DNA of 64,000 bases from assembly GCF_028285715.1 (NCBI RefSeq), contig NZ_JANQOO010000035.1, forward strand, positions 310,001 to 374,000, given 5' to 3'. Positions 1-9,126 of the stretch are shown piece by piece. How positions within the stretch are numbered: position 1 is the stretch's first letter; each line of letters starts with the position of its first letter. The notes under the pieces are model-generated. The model did not search any database, had not been told where the DNA came from, and worked only from the letters and a program-made list of their open reading frames with translations. Made by a program: the position numbers and the translations under genes. The stretch comes from Ulvibacterium sp. (lineage in GTDB: Bacteria; Bacteroidota; Bacteroidia; Flavobacteriales; Flavobacteriaceae).

Positions 1-2
1 GG

Positions 3-2237
3 GTGCCCAATACAGGTTCGGGTGCTATAAACGAGTCTCGTGTGCTTGAAACCGATTTACTGGCGGTTCAATCGGGCCTTTCCGGATTAGGGTATGATAC
101 AGGCAGATATCAAGGATTTACATATGGCGCCGAATCTACCAAAGGCATTTTGAAACTTGACTGGAACATCAATGATAAAAATCGTTTGGCCATAATCTAT
201 AATTTTTTGGATGCATCCAAAGAGAAACCGGCGCATCCAACAGCGCTGGGCATAAGGGGACCAAGCTTTCAGACTCTTCAATTTGAGAATTCCGGATATG
301 AAATAAATAACAATATTCAATCCGTACAATTGGAATTAAACTCAACTTTTGGAGACAAAGCGACCAACAAATTACAGGTAGGTTATACACATTTTGATGA
401 CTTTAGGGATCCTTTGTCCAGTCCTGCACCTGCAATTACCATACAGGATGGGGCAGGAAGCAACTATATTATCGCGGGTCATGAACCTTTTTCCATTAAT
501 AATAGGCTAGATCAGAAAGTTTTTCAGATTACGAACAATTTCAACTATTTTTTGGGCAACCATACATTGACCGCGGGTTTTTCCTTTGAAAAATTCCAAT
601 TTGATAATTCGTTTAACCTAGGGGCCTATGGTTTTGATGAGGATGGTGATTTTAATCAGGAAGTCGGTGCTTTTGCCGCCTACCCGGATTTGGCCGCTTT
701 TTTAACCGATGTCAATGATGGAACATTGGCAGCAGCCTTGGCTAACGCTCAAACCATTTTTACCAATAGCAATGCCGCTGGAGTGGGTAATGACGGAGGA
801 TGGGCATTGGCCGAGACCAATGTGGGCCAGTTCGCCCTATATATACAGGATGAATGGAACGTTACTTCAGACTTTAAGTTGACCTACGGGGTACGTTTTG
901 ACAAACCCTTGTATTTTGATACCGAGGATAAGATTCGTGAGAACATTGCTAGAAAGCCCTTTACGTTTGACCCTACTATTGTATATTTTAATCCGCAAAC
1001 TGATCAGGAGACCACCTTGGATTCGGAGACTTTGCCAAACAATGACTTCTTGATTTCTCCAAGAGTTGGATTCAATTGGGATGTCAATGGAAATCAGACT
1101 ACGCAAATTCGTGGAGGTAGCGGAATATTTACGGGACGATTTCCTTTTGTTTGGTTAGGCAACCAAGTGCAGGGATTGGATTTCTTCTTTTATCAAATCG
1201 TAGACCCCGATTTTAAATGGCCACAGGTATGGCGTACCAACGTTGGTGGGGACCATCGCCTAGAAAATGGGATCATTTTATCGGCGGATATATCCTACAC
1301 CAAGGATATCAACGGGGCCCATGTGCAGAACTGGGGACTTAGAAACCCTTCTCTTACCTTGGATGCTCCAGGGGACAATCGCCCGGTGTATGCGGATTCC
1401 GATAAAGGTAACAATGCCTACGTCTTTACGAATTCGGATAAAGGAAGAATCTGGAATGCTACTATAAAAGCACAGAAAACATGGAACAACGGTTTGTTTG
1501 CTAGCTTGGCCTATAATTATTTGAACGCCAAGGACGTAAATTCCATTGAAGCGGAGATAACTGGGGATGCCTTTGATTTTAACCCCATATCCGGCAATGC
1601 CAATGATGATGTACTTTCATTTTCCAGATATGGTGATACCCACAGGTTTATCGGTGTCGGATCCAAACAGTTTCGTTATGGAAAGGATAAGTGGGCTACT
1701 ACCGTATCTACCTTTTTTGAATATGCCCAGGGCGGTAGGTTTAATTATACCTACGCAGGAAACATCAATAACGATAGCTCTTTTCAGAATAATGATTTGC
1801 TCTATATCCCGACAGCGGCAGAGGTACAGCAGATGCAGTTTTCAGGGCCAGGTCAAGCAGAGGCTTTTGAGGCCTACATTCAACAAGACGATTACCTAAG
1901 CGATAATAGAGGGGAATACTTTGACAGGTACGGTGCCTTGGCACCTTGGAGGAGCAGATGGGACGTTAAAATCCTTCAGGATTTTAACTTTAATGTGGCA
2001 GGGAATCGGGTCCATACCATTCAGTTTAGTATCGACATTCTCAATTTTGGGAACTTGTTGAACTCGGATTGGGGTGTGGTGCAGCAACCTAATAACCTGA
2101 ACCCACTGTCCGTTTCCGTGGATGCCAACAACGTTCCGACCTACACATTCAACCCCACCTTGACCGAAACCTTTGGTTTTGATTCAAGTCTTTTGTCCCG
2201 TTGGCAGGCACAGTTTGGACTGCGCTATATCTTCTAA
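3..2237 (+). CDS. TonB-dependent receptor, Oar-like, 5'-truncated by window edge
   Basis: This is the C-terminal 744 residues of a large outer-membrane TonB-dependent receptor; the reading frame is open to the first base, so the signal peptide, carboxypeptidase-like domain and plug lie outside the window. What is visible is a beta-barrel: alternating aromatic and polar strands such as NRLAIIYNFLDAS, FALYIQDEW and RSRWDVKILQDF, and a terminal strand ending in FGLRYIF with the C-terminal Phe expected for Bam insertion. The phrasing resembles the Oar/OmpA-related TonB receptors of Bacteroidota, which move large substrates or act in T9SS-linked surface biology; the substrate cannot be read from the sequence. 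A rho-independent terminator follows directly, so this is the last gene of its transcript. Confidence 0.88.
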   Translation: MPNTGSGAINESRVLETDLLAVQSGLSGLGYDTGRYQGFTYGAESTKGILKLDWNINDKNRLAIIYNFLDASKEKPAHPTALGIRGPSFQTLQFENSGYEINNNIQSVQLELNSTFGDKATNKLQVGYTHFDDFRDPLSSPAPAITIQDGAGSNYIIAGHEPFSINNRLDQKVFQITNNFNYFLGNHTLTAGFSFEKFQFDNSFNLGAYGFDEDGDFNQEVGAFAAYPDLAAFLTDVNDGTLAAALANAQTIFTNSNAAGVGNDGGWALAETNVGQFALYIQDEWNVTSDFKLTYGVRFDKPLYFDTEDKIRENIARKPFTFDPTIVYFNPQTDQETTLDSETLPNNDFLISPRVGFNWDVNGNQTTQIRGGSGIFTGRFPFVWLGNQVQGLDFFFYQIVDPDFKWPQVWRTNVGGDHRLENGIILSADISYTKDINGAHVQNWGLRNPSLTLDAPGDNRPVYADSDKGNNAYVFTNSDKGRIWNATIKAQKTWNNGLFASLAYNYLNAKDVNSIEAEITGDAFDFNPISGNANDDVLSFSRYGDTHRFIGVGSKQFRYGKDKWATTVSTFFEYAQGGRFNYTYAGNINNDSSFQNNDLLYIPTAAEVQQMQFSGPGQAEAFEAYIQQDDYLSDNRGEYFDRYGALAPWRSRWDVKILQDFNFNVAGNRVHTIQFSIDILNFGNLLNSDWGVVQQPNNLNPLSVSVDANNVPTYTFNPTLTETFGFDSSLLSRWQAQFGLRYIF

Positions 2238-2254
2238 AACATAAAAATTGATAA

Positions 2255-2290
2255 AAAAAGGCTATGCAAAATGCATGGCCTTTTTAATTT
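2255..2290 (+). terminator. rho-independent terminator after the TonB receptor
   Basis: A 14-bp stem with one G-U wobble (AAAAAGGCTATGCA against TGCATGGCCTTTTT) closes on a 3-nt loop and runs into T-rich sequence. It starts 17 bp after the receptor stop codon and ends just before the start of the next gene. Confidence 0.8.
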
Positions 2291-2296
2291 TGCCCC

Positions 2297-2773
2297 ATGA
2301 AATATACAAGACTTACCAAGCAACAATTGGAAGAGTTGCATAAGGAGTTCATCAATTTTCTAGCAACCCAGTCCATTACATCGGACGAATGGAAAACCAT
2401 GAAAGAAGAGAAACCCCAAGTGGCCGAAGAAGAGTTGGACGTTTTTAGCGACCTTGTTTGGGAGGGTGTACTGACCAAGGTGACGTACTTGGAAAACATT
2501 TCAGCACAGCATATGCACTTGTTCCTTTGTTCGGAAAAGGAAATGAAATTGATTTCCGTAAAAGTTAGGAACCCAGAGGCGGACTTGACTACGAAAGTGG
2601 GGTTTAATTGGTTTAAGAAGAACTGGCAATCCGATTATGTGGAGTACCTCACAGCTTCCAAGGCCTATTCTGAAGATAAGAACTTGGATAAATTTAATCT
2701 GATAAAACAGGGCGCGGTTATTACCAAAGGTGAGCTATACCAATGGTTTGAAAAAGTAATACAAGCTCCTTGA
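2297..2773 (+). CDS. DUF6495-type conserved flavobacterial protein
   Basis: A soluble 158-residue protein with no signal peptide or membrane segment. It begins MKYTRLTKQQLEELHKEFINFL and is rich in Glu, Lys and Trp. I recognise it as the small family usually found directly upstream of hisS in Flavobacteriaceae (annotated DUF6495, from memory); its function is unknown. It starts 11 bp after the preceding terminator stem, and 105 bp separate it from hisS, so it may be co-transcribed with hisS. No catalytic motif is visible. The gene call is secure from its length, codon pattern and conserved position; the family name is less sure. Confidence 0.8.
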   Translation: MKYTRLTKQQLEELHKEFINFLATQSITSDEWKTMKEEKPQVAEEELDVFSDLVWEGVLTKVTYLENISAQHMHLFLCSEKEMKLISVKVRNPEADLTTKVGFNWFKKNWQSDYVEYLTASKAYSEDKNLDKFNLIKQGAVITKGELYQWFEKVIQAP

Positions 2774-2878
2774 CAACCCCGAAAGCTTGACAACAGACCG
2801 TAAAGAATTATATTTGTCCAGATTTCAAAGTGCGGTTTCCTTGGCTATGTCGAAGGAAGGGCCGAATAATAAGTTACA

Positions 2879-4255
2879 ATGGCACAAAAACCAAGCATTC
2901 CCAAGGGAACCAGGGATTTCTCACCTACCGAGGTCAATAAGCGCAACTACATTTTTGATACGATTAAAAAGCATTTTCAGGTTTTTGGTTTTCAACCTAT
3001 AGAGACCCCATCCTTTGAAAACTCCGAGACCCTTATGGGGAAATATGGGGATGAAGGCGACCGACTTATTTTTAAGATTCTGAATTCCGGAGATTTTCTA
3101 AGTAAGGTCGATGATATTACCTATAGTTCCAAGAATGCAAATTTATTGGTTCCAAAAATATCTGAGAAGGCCCTCCGTTATGACTTGACCGTTCCTTTTG
3201 CACGCTACGTGGTAATGCACCAGAATGAAATCGCCTTTCCTTTTAAGCGCTATCAAATACAACCCGTATGGCGAGCGGACCGACCTCAAAAAGGACGATT
3301 CCGTGAGTTTTACCAGTGCGATGCCGATGTGGTCGGGGCAAATTCCCTTTTACAGGAAGTGGAATTGATACAACTGTATGATGCCGTTTTCACCGACCTA
3401 AAATTGAGAGGTGTCCCTATGAAATTGAACAATAGAAAGATCTTGGCGGGTATCGCAGAGATCATTGGGGCAAAACAGCTATTGGTGGATTTCACCGTGG
3501 CCCTGGATAAGTTGGATAAAATTGGGGAGGAAGGCGTAAAACAAGAAATGCTTGACAAAGGTATTTCAGAATCATCCGTTGCAAAGGCTGCTCCCCTGTT
3601 TTCACTTACCGGAAGCGGCGAAGAAAGGTTAAGTGTACTTAAGAATTTGCTGCAAGATTCCGAACAGGGTCTGGAGGGTATTTCGGAGCTGGAATTTATA
3701 ATGGATACAGTAAAGGAAATCGGCCTAAAATCCGCACAGCTTTCCTTGGATGTTACCTTGGCACGTGGACTCAATTATTACACCGGCACCATTTTGGAAG
3801 TAGGAGCACCGGAGGGCGTAAAAATGGGTTCCATAGGCGGTGGTGGAAGATATGATGATTTAACTGGAATATTTGGCTTAAAGGATGTGAGTGGCGTGGG
3901 TATTTCCTTTGGCTTGGATCGCATTTATCTGGTATTGGAAGAGTTGAATCTTTTTCCCCAAACCTTGGAACAGTCGACACAAGTACTCTGTCTTAATTTT
4001 GGGGAAAAGGAAGCCTTGGCTTCCTTGAAGTTGATCAGCGCACTTCGGGAGTCGGGAATCAAAGCTGATTTGTATCCGACCAATGCGAAGATTAACAAGC
4101 AGTTTAAATACGCCAACAATCGAAATGTACCCTATGTAATCCTTATAGGTGAGGAAGAACTAACGGAACATACTTTTGTGGTCAAGGATATGGCCAGTGG
4201 GGGACAAAAGACTTTTTACCTCGATTCCATAAAAGATTTTACTGCCTCCTTATAG
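2879..4255 (+). CDS. hisS: histidyl-tRNA synthetase
   Basis: Cytosolic class II synthetase that charges tRNA-His using ATP and histidine. The 458 residues carry the family hallmarks: RYDLTVPFARY (about 100-110), motif 2 with WRADRPQKGRFREF (131-144), the histidine-binding LARGLNYYTG (294-303) and motif 3 GISFGLDR (341-348), followed by an anticodon-binding domain (about 365-458). The ATG at 2879 gives the typical N-terminus QKPSIPKGTRDFSP. It converges on the Nudix gene and their stop codons interlock in the hexamer TTATAG (4250-4255). Confidence 0.97.
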   Translation: MAQKPSIPKGTRDFSPTEVNKRNYIFDTIKKHFQVFGFQPIETPSFENSETLMGKYGDEGDRLIFKILNSGDFLSKVDDITYSSKNANLLVPKISEKALRYDLTVPFARYVVMHQNEIAFPFKRYQIQPVWRADRPQKGRFREFYQCDADVVGANSLLQEVELIQLYDAVFTDLKLRGVPMKLNNRKILAGIAEIIGAKQLLVDFTVALDKLDKIGEEGVKQEMLDKGISESSVAKAAPLFSLTGSGEERLSVLKNLLQDSEQGLEGISELEFIMDTVKEIGLKSAQLSLDVTLARGLNYYTGTILEVGAPEGVKMGSIGGGGRYDDLTGIFGLKDVSGVGISFGLDRIYLVLEELNLFPQTLEQSTQVLCLNFGEKEALASLKLISALRESGIKADLYPTNAKINKQFKYANNRNVPYVILIGEEELTEHTFVVKDMASGGQKTFYLDSIKDFTASL

Positions 4256-4798
4256 TCTTTTTCGTATTTCCTGCACAATATGCTCGTAATACGAAATTTC
4301 GTGGGGAACGTATTTCCCTATGTTGGCCAAACCCCAAGTCTCTTCGGAAAACTGAATTAGTGGGATCAAATCCAAGCGTTCAACCTCACTTTCCTGTTTT
4401 TTTAGGTTTTCCAATGGAAGCTTCAACTCACATAAAAAGGTATGATGGAACTCGCAATCGATCAAATCCTCACGATGTTTATGAATAGAACTAAAGACCC
4501 CAATTTTTTCCAGATCCCTTTCCGAGATGGAAAGCCCTATTTCCTCTTCCACTTCGCGTATTGCCGAGGCCTCAATAACTTCTCCAGCACCAATATGCCC
4601 TGCAACGGAAACATCCCAGAGTAGGGGATGGGTATCCTTGTCCTTGCCCCGTTGTTGTATCAGTATCCTTCCATCTTTGGTGTATAACCAAACGTGAATG
4701 GTAGGATGAAACCATCCCTTGGCATGTGCTACGGACTTCATCGCGGTCTTTCCCGTTGGGTTGCCCATATCATCCAGAATATCAATGAGCTCATCCAT
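4250..4798 (-). CDS. Nudix hydrolase, IPP-isomerase-like subgroup
   Basis: A 182-residue protein with a perfect Nudix box GX5EX7REUXEEXGU at residues 67-89 (REVEEEIGL at its end), so it should bind divalent metal and cleave a nucleoside-diphosphate-linked or prenyl-diphosphate-type substrate. The N-terminus (DELIDILDDMGNPTGKTAMK, then GWFHPTIHVWLY) matches the Nudix group related to isopentenyl-diphosphate isomerase and E. coli YfcD, but the substrate is not predictable. It is convergent with hisS and shares 6 bp with it. No operon partner is evident; the M42 peptidase stops 44 bp upstream on the same strand and could be co-transcribed. Confidence 0.9.
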   Translation of the reverse strand: MDELIDILDDMGNPTGKTAMKSVAHAKGWFHPTIHVWLYTKDGRILIQQRGKDKDTHPLLWDVSVAGHIGAGEVIEASAIREVEEEIGLSISERDLEKIGVFSSIHKHREDLIDCEFHHTFLCELKLPLENLKKQESEVERLDLIPLIQFSEETWGLANIGKYVPHEISYYEHIVQEIRKRL

Positions 4799-4842
4799 GA
4801 TATGTCACAAATAGGGTTTCCAAGGGAAGCGTTGAAATCTAT

Positions 4843-5931
4843 TTATTCGAAATAACTAAATGTCTCTCCGCTTTCAATATTCAAAACGGTTTCATAGATC
4901 AATCGGATAACATTCTCTATGTCATCACGGTGAACAGTTTCCACGGTAGTATGCATATACCGAAGAGGTAATGAGATCAAAGCGGATGCCACACCTCCGT
5001 TACTATAAGCGAAGGCGTCTGTATCCGTTCCCGTTGATCGTGAAGCCGCCAAGCGCTGAAAAGGAATATTTTTCTTTTCAGCAGTTTCGATAATTCGTTC
5101 CCGAAGCTTGTTCTGTACTGCGGGCGCATAGGAAATTACAGGTCCGGCCCCGATTTCGGTATGCCCCTCCTTTTTTTTATCTATCATTGGGGTGGTGGTG
5201 TCATGACACACGTCCGTAATAATGGCCACATTGGGCTGTATGGTCTGGGTGATCATTTCAGCGCCACGGAGCCCTATTTCCTCCTGAACCGAGTTTGTGA
5301 TATAAAGCCCGAAGGGTAACTTTTTCTTGTTTTCGTGAAGTAAACGGGCTACTTCCGCCACCATAAATCCACCGGCCCTATTGTCTATGGCACGGCAAAC
5401 GAATTTATCCTTGTTCAGAATATGGAACTCATCGGGATAGGTAATCACGCAACCTACATGAACCCCCATTTTTTCTACCTCTTCTTTGTCCTTGGCCCCG
5501 ATATCTATAAAAATATTATCCAGTTTGGGAGGTTGTTCCTTGCTCCTGTCCCGGGTGTGGATGGCGGGCCATCCAAAAATACCTTTGACAACCCCTTTTT
5601 TGGTATGGATGTTTACCCATTTAGATGGGGCGATTTGGTGGTCGCTTCCCCCATTCCGAATAACATACAGAAGGCCATCATCCGTAATGTAGTTTACGTA
5701 CCATGAAATCTCATCGGAATGCCCTTCAATGACTACTTTGTATTTCGCATCAGGATTAATGACCCCCACCGCCGATCCATACGTGTCCGTAATGAACGTA
5801 TCCACGTAGGGTTTTAGATAATCCATCCATAGTTTTTGTCCTTCCCATTCATATCCTGTGGGAGCGGCATTATTGAGGTATTTCTCAAAAAAATCAAGGG
5901 ACTTTTTGGTCAATATTTTTTTTTCGCTCAT
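4843..5931 (-). CDS. M42 family metallo-aminopeptidase
   Basis: A 362-residue cytosolic dinuclear metallopeptidase of family M42 (tetrahedral aminopeptidases, formerly named endoglucanase M). The metal and catalytic set is intact: His71 in EGHSDE, bridging Asp183 in RAIDNRAGG, general base Glu217 with metal Glu218 in QEEIG, Asp240 in ITDVCHD, and His327 in RYMHTTVE. The ATG at 5931 (MSEKKILTKK) is preferred over a 10-residue extension. A TAAGTTTG -7 element on the minus strand (5950-5957) puts transcription start only about 12 bp upstream. It is divergent from the DUF4294 gene. Likely role: peptide turnover. Confidence 0.93.
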   Translation of the reverse strand: MSEKKILTKKSLDFFEKYLNNAAPTGYEWEGQKLWMDYLKPYVDTFITDTYGSAVGVINPDAKYKVVIEGHSDEISWYVNYITDDGLLYVIRNGGSDHQIAPSKWVNIHTKKGVVKGIFGWPAIHTRDRSKEQPPKLDNIFIDIGAKDKEEVEKMGVHVGCVITYPDEFHILNKDKFVCRAIDNRAGGFMVAEVARLLHENKKKLPFGLYITNSVQEEIGLRGAEMITQTIQPNVAIITDVCHDTTTPMIDKKKEGHTEIGAGPVISYAPAVQNKLRERIIETAEKKNIPFQRLAASRSTGTDTDAFAYSNGGVASALISLPLRYMHTTVETVHRDDIENVIRLIYETVLNIESGETFSYFE

Positions 5932-5949
5932 GTAGTCTTTGTTTGAATG

Positions 5950-5957
5950 CAAACTTA
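5950..5957 (-). promoter_or_regulatory. -7 element of the M42 peptidase promoter
   Basis: On the minus strand the bases read TAAGTTTG, an exact match to the Bacteroidota TAnnTTTG element, about 20 bp before the start codon. The -33 position is weak. A separate TAATTTTG at 6002-6009 on the plus strand fits the divergent DUF4294 gene. Confidence 0.5.
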
Positions 5958-6034
5958 GCAATATTCACTTTTAATTAATAATATGGGCCATTATTTATCG
6001 TTAATTTTGGAAAGGCAATCACCGAACTGAGTAT

Positions 6035-6727
6035 ATGAGAGAAAGATACCTATTGGTCCTATTTTCCTTGGTTTTCATTTGTGGCAACACACAAGTAAAG
6101 GAGAAGGTACTTGACTCGGTTGCCGAAAAATTAATCATCATCGAGGGCGATTCGTTATTGCAGAATTCCATAGCCCTGGATGAAGTCTACGTATTCAGTA
6201 AGCTCGAATTCGGTTCCTACAAGGAAAAACTCCGATACTATATATTGAGGCGCAAAACACTTAAGGTATATCCCTATGCCAAATTGGCGGCGGAACGGCT
6301 TGTTGAACTCAATGATAGTCTTTCAAAAATTAAAAGAAAAAGGAAGCGAAAAAAGTATACAAAAAAGGTACAAAAATACATCGAAGGGGAATTTTCCGAA
6401 GAACTGAAGAAGCTAACACGTACAGAGGGGCAAATACTGGTGAAACTTATTTATCGCCAAACCGGTACGACCGCTTTTAACCTAGTAAAACAGCTTCGGA
6501 GTGGTTGGCGCGCTTTTTGGTATCAAACCACGGCTAAACTGTTCAAAATCAGCATAAAGGAAGAATTTCACCCAGACCTGGTACATGAGGATTATCTTAT
6601 AGAGGACATTTTACAACGTGCTTTTGCTTCTTACCGGTTGGAGCGGCAAGAATCGGTCTTGGATTATGATTATGCAGCACTTAATAACAAATGGAATAAA
6701 ACAAGGGATGCACAAAAGAAAGATTAG
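6035..6727 (+). CDS. DUF4294 domain protein, exported
   Basis: A 230-residue protein with an N-terminal signal peptide (RERYLLVLFSLVFICGNTQ) followed by the DUF4294 region, recognisable from YILRRKTLKVYPYAKLAAERL, a very basic KIKRKRKRKKYTKK stretch and EGQILVKLIYRQTG. The family is common in Bacteroidota, frequently next to an M42 peptidase as here, and is of unknown function. It is probably periplasmic or membrane-associated. A TAATTTTG -7 element lies at 6002-6009, placing the transcript start about 15-20 bp before the ATG. Confidence 0.88.
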   Translation: MRERYLLVLFSLVFICGNTQVKEKVLDSVAEKLIIIEGDSLLQNSIALDEVYVFSKLEFGSYKEKLRYYILRRKTLKVYPYAKLAAERLVELNDSLSKIKRKRKRKKYTKKVQKYIEGEFSEELKKLTRTEGQILVKLIYRQTGTTAFNLVKQLRSGWRAFWYQTTAKLFKISIKEEFHPDLVHEDYLIEDILQRAFASYRLERQESVLDYDYAALNNKWNKTRDAQKKD

Positions 6728-6752
6728 TTTTTTGAACTTTTAAGTTTCTGGA

Positions 6753-6992
6753 CTACTGCTTATCCTGAACCTTTTTGTTGAACAAGGAATCCACTATTAA
6801 TTTAATACTGTAGAATCCCATTGAAATGGCGGTTATGGCAAGGATAAGGCCTGTAATCAAAACGGGCCAATACCAAGGGTGTTCTTGATTTTTAAATGCC
6901 TGAAACAGCACTACAGGAGCGGTAAACATTAAGGCAACAGTATATAAAAGGAATTTCACTCCCTTGACCAGCATTTTTTTATCCGTTTCCAT
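6753..6992 (-). CDS. DUF6095-type small two-helix membrane protein
   Basis: A 79-residue inner-membrane protein with two hydrophobic helices (about 14-33 and 41-70) joined by a short loop containing NQEHPWYWP; both termini are charged. I recognise the family as a small conserved flavobacterial membrane protein (DUF6095 from memory), function unknown. It is convergent with DUF4294 (25 bp gap) and divergent from glycerate kinase. Confidence 0.8.
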   Translation of the reverse strand: METDKKMLVKGVKFLLYTVALMFTAPVVLFQAFKNQEHPWYWPVLITGLILAITAISMGFYSIKLIVDSLFNKKVQDKQ

Positions 6993-7061
6993 TGTCGATA
7001 ATCAATAGCAATAACCAAATGTAAGGAATATGGCCTATATTTAGGTAGATAAGGCTTTGTT

Positions 7062-8198
7062 ATGAATATACTTATTATTCCCGATAAATTTAAGGGCTCC
7101 CTTACGGCCAAGGAGGTGATTACCGCAATTTCAAATGGTATCCGAGCAACAATTCCAGATACAAATTTGTTCTCCGTTTTGGCGTCGGATGGCGGTGATG
7201 GCTTTCTGAATGCCGTATCCGAAAACTTGGATTGCGAATTGATCACCATGGATACTGTTAACCCCTTAGGTAGGCCGATAAAGGCGGAATATCTTTTAAA
7301 CCGCTCAGAGGGCGTGGCCTATATTGAATTGGCCAAATCCTCCGGTCTGGAGCTTTTGGGGGTCAAAGAACGCAATGCCATGATTACTTCCACCTACGGT
7401 ACAGGGCTTCAAATCTCGGATGCCATTTCAAAGGGTGCAACTTCCATTCATGTTGGTTTGGGTGGTAGCGCTACCAACGACGGGGGCACTGGAATAGCCC
7501 GGGCATTGGGCTATCGGTTTTTGGACGGTTCCGGGAAGGATTTAGACCCTAATGGGGAAAACTTATCAAAAATAAGAACTATTAAAAGAGAGGAAGCTTT
7601 TCAAAACCTGGAAGCCATTTCCTTTTATGCCGTAAATGACGTGGACAATCCGCTCTTTGGAGAAACAGGGGCCGCCCATATTTATGGAAGACAAAAAGGA
7701 GCCAATGGTTCGGAGATCGCTATGCTGGACCAGGGCTTACGTAATTTGGATATCATAGTGCAGGACGCATTGCATAAGCATCTAGCCCAGAATCCGGGTG
7801 CGGGAGCTGCAGGTGGAACAGCTTATGGGTTACAGGCTTTTCTAAATGCCGAATTCATATCGGGCGTCGATTTCGTGTTGAATCTTACGAGGGTCAAAGA
7901 ACTGCTCAAAAAAGAAAGTATAGACTATATCATTACGGGCGAGGGAAAATTCGATGACCAGACTTTACATGGTAAACTGATTAAGGGAGTTGTGGATTTA
8001 GGAAGGAACAACGAGGTACCCGTGCTAGTGGTCTGCGGACAGTCAGAGGTAACTGCCGAAAAATTAGGCTCACTGAATATTGCTGCAATCTTGGAAATAA
8101 AGGACGATACCAAGCCTCTGCACTATAATATGGAAAATGCCGCCTTACTAACGGAAAAAGCCGTTTCTACTTTTTTTGGAAACTTGGCCGATACCTAA
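7062..8198 (+). CDS. glycerate kinase, type II (GarK/GlxK family)
   Basis: A 378-residue cytosolic kinase that phosphorylates glycerate at the expense of ATP, feeding serine or glyoxylate/glycerate carbon into glycolysis. Diagnostic segments are IIPDKFKGSLTAKE at the N-terminus, SVLASDGGDGF, the glycine loop GLGGSATNDGGTG and GEGKFDDQTLHGK. The length is normal for the family. A near-match -7 element (TATATTTA, 7036-7043) precedes it. It stands alone; no tartronate-semialdehyde reductase or glyoxylate carboligase is adjacent, so the substrate source is unknown. Confidence 0.93.
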   Translation: MNILIIPDKFKGSLTAKEVITAISNGIRATIPDTNLFSVLASDGGDGFLNAVSENLDCELITMDTVNPLGRPIKAEYLLNRSEGVAYIELAKSSGLELLGVKERNAMITSTYGTGLQISDAISKGATSIHVGLGGSATNDGGTGIARALGYRFLDGSGKDLDPNGENLSKIRTIKREEAFQNLEAISFYAVNDVDNPLFGETGAAHIYGRQKGANGSEIAMLDQGLRNLDIIVQDALHKHLAQNPGAGAAGGTAYGLQAFLNAEFISGVDFVLNLTRVKELLKKESIDYIITGEGKFDDQTLHGKLIKGVVDLGRNNEVPVLVVCGQSEVTAEKLGSLNIAAILEIKDDTKPLHYNMENAALLTEKAVSTFFGNLADT

Positions 8199-8227
8199 GA
8201 AAATCGGAATAGCGTACAAAACCGTAG

Positions 8228-9121
8228 TTACTCTATGATTAAAGATGAGCTAAAAGATTGGCTTACGGCAAAATAGCCTAGGGGAAACCCTTCCCTGACA
8301 TTTTCAGGATCTATGCCTTCTACTTCTTCCAAGGAATCAATATTCTCAAAATCGATATCATTGATGTCTACGCCTGTAACATTAATTATGTTGCCCCGAA
8401 CCGTAGCGGTAGGCGTCTGAAAAGGGCCTTGGTCGCCACCACTTTGTACGATGAGCTGGTTCATGTAGTTATAAAACCCGATATCTACGCCCATTAGACT
8501 TATTTGCAGTTCCTCCCCTTCATCCAGTCCATCATCGTAAAAATACGAGAACTCGAATCGTTGACCCTCGTAAAAGAGGTCCTCAGAAACCAAGTATTCA
8601 TCAAAATCAAGGTCAAAAAGATAAAAATCCTGTCGGTCAGGGGCGTCTATAAAGGAAATTATTATCTCGGTCTCATCGCCGCTAAACAGTGTCTCGTCCC
8701 CTTGGGACAATTGTTCTATGGGAACGGCAGGAACATAGTTCGTTAGAGCGGCATAGTTTTGGTCCTCATGGGTTATGGAGAGCAACAAACGCCCCGAAGT
8801 AAAAAACGATGTGTCCTCTTGTCCTTCATATATTCCGGGACTTGTTTGGTTGAGTGTTATAAAACTCGGGATACCCGTCCCATCCAGCTGATCCAGGTTT
8901 ACAATGGTAATGTTCTGCAAATCCGCAGGCGGGATATCATCAAAAAATGAACTGGTAAGCCCGGCATTTACACGAACCCGGGTGGTTGGGTCACTCTCGT
9001 CTATTCGTATAAAAGCATCAATAAAAAGACGCGAATCCACTTCCGGTAGATCTACTTCAACGACATCCTCACATCCAATAAATATCAGGAAGACCAATCC
9101 AAGAAAACCAATCTTTTTCAT
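8228..9121 (-). CDS. DUF4249 lipoprotein, partner of the TonB receptor
   Basis: A 297-residue lipoprotein. The signal peptide ends in a lipobox (IFIGC, Cys17), followed by EDVVEVDLPEVDSRLFIDAF, the start of the DUF4249 domain. The rest is acidic and beta-rich with many Asp and Glu clusters. DUF4249 proteins are typically encoded immediately after a carboxypeptidase-domain TonB receptor, as here (5-bp gap), in an arrangement reminiscent of SusC/SusD. The likely role is a surface or periplasmic accessory to uptake through that receptor; the ligand is unknown. The acidic character suggests cation or cationic-ligand binding, but this is inference. Confidence 0.88.
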   Translation of the reverse strand: MKKIGFLGLVFLIFIGCEDVVEVDLPEVDSRLFIDAFIRIDESDPTTRVRVNAGLTSSFFDDIPPADLQNITIVNLDQLDGTGIPSFITLNQTSPGIYEGQEDTSFFTSGRLLLSITHEDQNYAALTNYVPAVPIEQLSQGDETLFSGDETEIIISFIDAPDRQDFYLFDLDFDEYLVSEDLFYEGQRFEFSYFYDDGLDEGEELQISLMGVDIGFYNYMNQLIVQSGGDQGPFQTPTATVRGNIINVTGVDINDIDFENIDSLEEVEGIDPENVREGFPLGYFAVSQSFSSSLIIE

Positions 9122-9126
9122 CGTCC

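Noticed and set aside
3310-3774. 154-codon minus-strand frame
   Set aside because: Antisense shadow of hisS; Ser/Pro-rich translation without family resemblance.
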